Positions 62,230 through 64,000 of a stretch of 64,000 nt of DNA are shown piece after piece. This DNA comes from Diphasiastrum complanatum (Eukaryota > Streptophyta > Lycopodiopsida > Lycopodiales > Lycopodiaceae). The notes under the pieces are model-generated. The model did not search any database. It was not told the DNA's origin and was given only the letters and a program-made list of their open reading frames with translations. Made by a program: the position numbers and the translations under genes. The DNA is taken from positions 33,142,317 through 33,206,316 of the forward strand of contig CM055109.1 in the NCBI GenBank assembly GCA_029204225.1, read 5' to 3'. Each line of letters starts with the position of its first letter. The stretch's first letter is position 1.

Positions 62230-62930
62230 TGTTCACTTCACTAATTCAACTAATGCAATATCAACCACACGATTGGTGGTTCCTTTGTTATAACATACTT
62301 CAAAGTTGAATTCTTGCATGAGTTCTGCCCTTCAGATCTTACGACGTCTCCAATCATTTTGATTACAAAAGTATTTTAGAGGTTGATGAGCCGTGTTCAC
62401 CATGAACTTATTACCATACAGGCCTCCATGATTTCAGAGCATGGATCACCAAAAGAACTCGTTTTTCTTGAGTAGTATATTTGACTTGCGCATCGAACAA
62501 ATTTTCTCTCTCAGAAGTAGTTGGCTGATCCTCCTATAAGAGAATAGCTCCAATAGCCATATCACTCACATCAATGCTAATGACGAAAGGAATATTTGGA
62601 TTCACTATTCTCAATATAGGAAATGAGACAATTAGAAGCTTGAGCTTGCAAAACTCTCACCTGATTTCTCATTCCACTTTATTAAAGGGCTAAGCCTTCC
62701 TTTCCAACTCTTTACCACTTTCAAAACATTATTAAGAGGTGTGGCAATTTTAGAATAATCCTCAATGAGTTTTAGGAAGAACACAATGAAACCCTAAAAG
62801 GACTTGAGTTCATGGACCATTAGCCATTCCACTATCGTCTTTACCTTCTCTTTGTCAATTTTGGTCCCCTGAGCGTTGATCTTATGACCAAGGTATAATA
62901 TACCACAAGAAATTTTGATTTATATTTAGA
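62230..62930 (-). pseudogene. Ty3/gypsy RT end and RNase H, heavily decayed
   Basis: Minus-strand pieces in order: ILYLGHKINAQGTKIDKEKV (about 62910-62850); a DYSKIATPLNNVLK-like segment (about 62765-62725); FVISIDVSDMAIGAILL (about 62595-62545); KRVLLVIHALKSWRP (about 62470-62420); a HQPLKYF-like motif (about 62385); and EFNFEVCYNKGTTNRVVDIA (about 62320-62260). These are the usual gypsy RT connection and RNase H motifs, broken by stops and indels. No LTR could be assigned. Confidence 0.7.
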
Positions 62931-64000
62931 ATGATTCTTGCCTGATCCATTCAGTAGCTCTAAACTCTACTTCAGAGTTATCCAAATCTTGCCTTAGTTT
63001 AGAGTGATCCAAACATAGTGCATAACTAAATGTATATTAATACATCATGTAAATAGGTATCCTTATACATAAATCTCATAATGGGCTCAACAATCTATCT
63101 CACATAGGATAATCAAAGGTGCACAATCAATCCTAAGAACTATAGTGTTCTATTGCCCCGTGCTCCCCAACTGATGAGGATTTTCCAGGCTCTCAAAGAT
63201 ACGGTTGCAAGGAGGGGGTGCTGTCAATTTTGGTGGAATGATTCACTAGCTTTCTAGGGTTACGTTTCCGTAAAACTTCTGATCACTAATTCGCATTAGG
63301 ATCTTGCTAATGTCTCTTTCCCCATTGAATTCGGCTTACAATTAGTAAAAATCTTACATGGGCTTGAAACCGATTTATTGCCTATGATGTGCTTGTGGGG
63401 TGCAAGTTATACATATCGATTTATTTGATAAGCGGTGGTATTTTCGCCGACCGTCGGGTCTAGGTATTTCGCTAGACAATACCGATGGCGGGTCCCGTGA
63501 CTAGTGTGACGCTTAACCAAGGTGGTGTATTTCAACCGCGGATGGTCGACGGCCCGCTCTGGTGTTTCACAGAGGTCGGGTTCAGTTGATACGTTTCATA
63601 ATTGACAAAACCTGAAAAAACATTTCACAACTTGACGATTCTGCATGGTAGTTTAACTAACAAACCTAACTCAGCACACCGTAAAACACATTCTAAATCT
63701 GTACGACTCTTGGCTACAATTTTTGTGCTTTCACTAACCAAGTCGAAGAATAGTAAACAATCATCGTCTACTTTCTCACATCACATTTGTTCATGAAGTG
63801 CTAAGCTTCTAAACTGAATTCTAAGTTGTGTTTGTATGCTTCACTACCAAATTGTAACTGATTTGCTTGAATGCAACTACAAAAGTCAAGTCTTAACTAC
63901 TCTATGGAAGATGTCATAACATTGTAAATAAGGGAAATAATGACGGTGTTCAACCTTCAAGGTGATATGCTTACCCTTCCGCAACTCTAACACGCTTGTA
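62931..64000. other. unassigned right end of the window
   Basis: No recognised coding motif. A stretch with higher GC (about 63420-63590) contains short repeats of TCGGGT/GGTCG. The short plus frame at 63602-63796 shows no family signature. This could be retroelement leader or LTR, but there is no second copy to compare. Confidence 0.4.

Noticed and set aside
63420-63590. GC-richer stretch near the right end as a gene
   Set aside because: No open frame with a recognisable motif; it could be retroelement leader or LTR.

Overview
Plant nuclear DNA, from an angiosperm. Three things show this: interrupted genes with GT-AG introns and AT-rich introns, a plant-type group of ubiquitin-conjugating enzyme, and an ABA4 (neoxanthin-synthesis) gene. 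Around these sits a dense nest of Ty1/copia and Ty3/gypsy LTR retrotransposons. No bacterial operons, CRISPR arrays or organelle gene clusters are seen. The species cannot be named from the sequence. No clearly new biochemical system is visible; the most unusual items are a complete non-autonomous LTR element and a block of RNA polymerase II CTD-like heptads.

Three host genes can be supported. (1) Minus strand, 15655-16628: the 5' end (exon 1 and most of exon 2) of a gene for a membrane-anchored HAD subfamily IIIB acid-phosphatase-like protein, cut off by retroelement-like sequence at about 15651. (2) Plus strand, 34527-37525: an intact four-exon E2 ubiquitin-conjugating enzyme of the UBC8/UBC28 group (148 aa), with a G-box-rich upstream region. 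(3) Minus strand, 48544-54017: a seven-exon ABA4 gene (about 261 aa) with a minisatellite in intron 1, an unusual inverted repeat in intron 6 and a G-box/ABRE-like site upstream. A degenerate Pro/Ser-rich coding locus at about 41.0-42.3 kb resumes at 46.48 kb. It carries exact RNA polymerase II CTD-type heptads and is interrupted by a complete 4.2-kb LTR element that has no coding capacity.

Layout: 1-5 kb, scrambled gypsy fragments, a copia-A LTR and a piece of the non-coding element. 5.1-7.4 kb, the 3' half of a chromovirus-type gypsy element (minus). 7.4-10.1 kb, two head-to-head copia fragments. 10.4-13.5 kb, a deleted copia-A element with its 3' LTR. 13.5-17.1 kb, promoter-like DNA and the HAD-IIIB fragment. 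17.2-20.7 kb, the 5' half of copia-B (minus). 22.7-24.7 kb, copia-A (minus). 24.7-26.8 kb, the 3' half of copia-B (plus). 26.8-29.2 kb, unassigned, with a possible LTR/primer-binding site. 29.2-30.7 kb, gypsy gag-protease-RT start. 30.7-32.4 kb, copia-C (minus) fused to a copia-A end (plus). 33-37.5 kb, the E2 gene. 37.5-41 kb, nothing recognised. 41-46.6 kb, the CTD-repeat locus plus the non-coding LTR element. 48.5-54.3 kb, ABA4. 56.7-58.5 kb, copia-C (plus) with a 176-bp CT expansion. 58.5-62.1 kb, copia-A (minus). 62.2-62.9 kb, gypsy RNase H/RT remnant (minus).

The labels copia-A, -B and -C are mine, for families that recur in the window. Every coding retroelement copy is broken by frameshifts, stops or deletions, so none looks able to move by itself. 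The three longer copia-A copies all lack the reverse-transcriptase core. Splice sites and LTR edges were read by eye; no alignment or database search was run.
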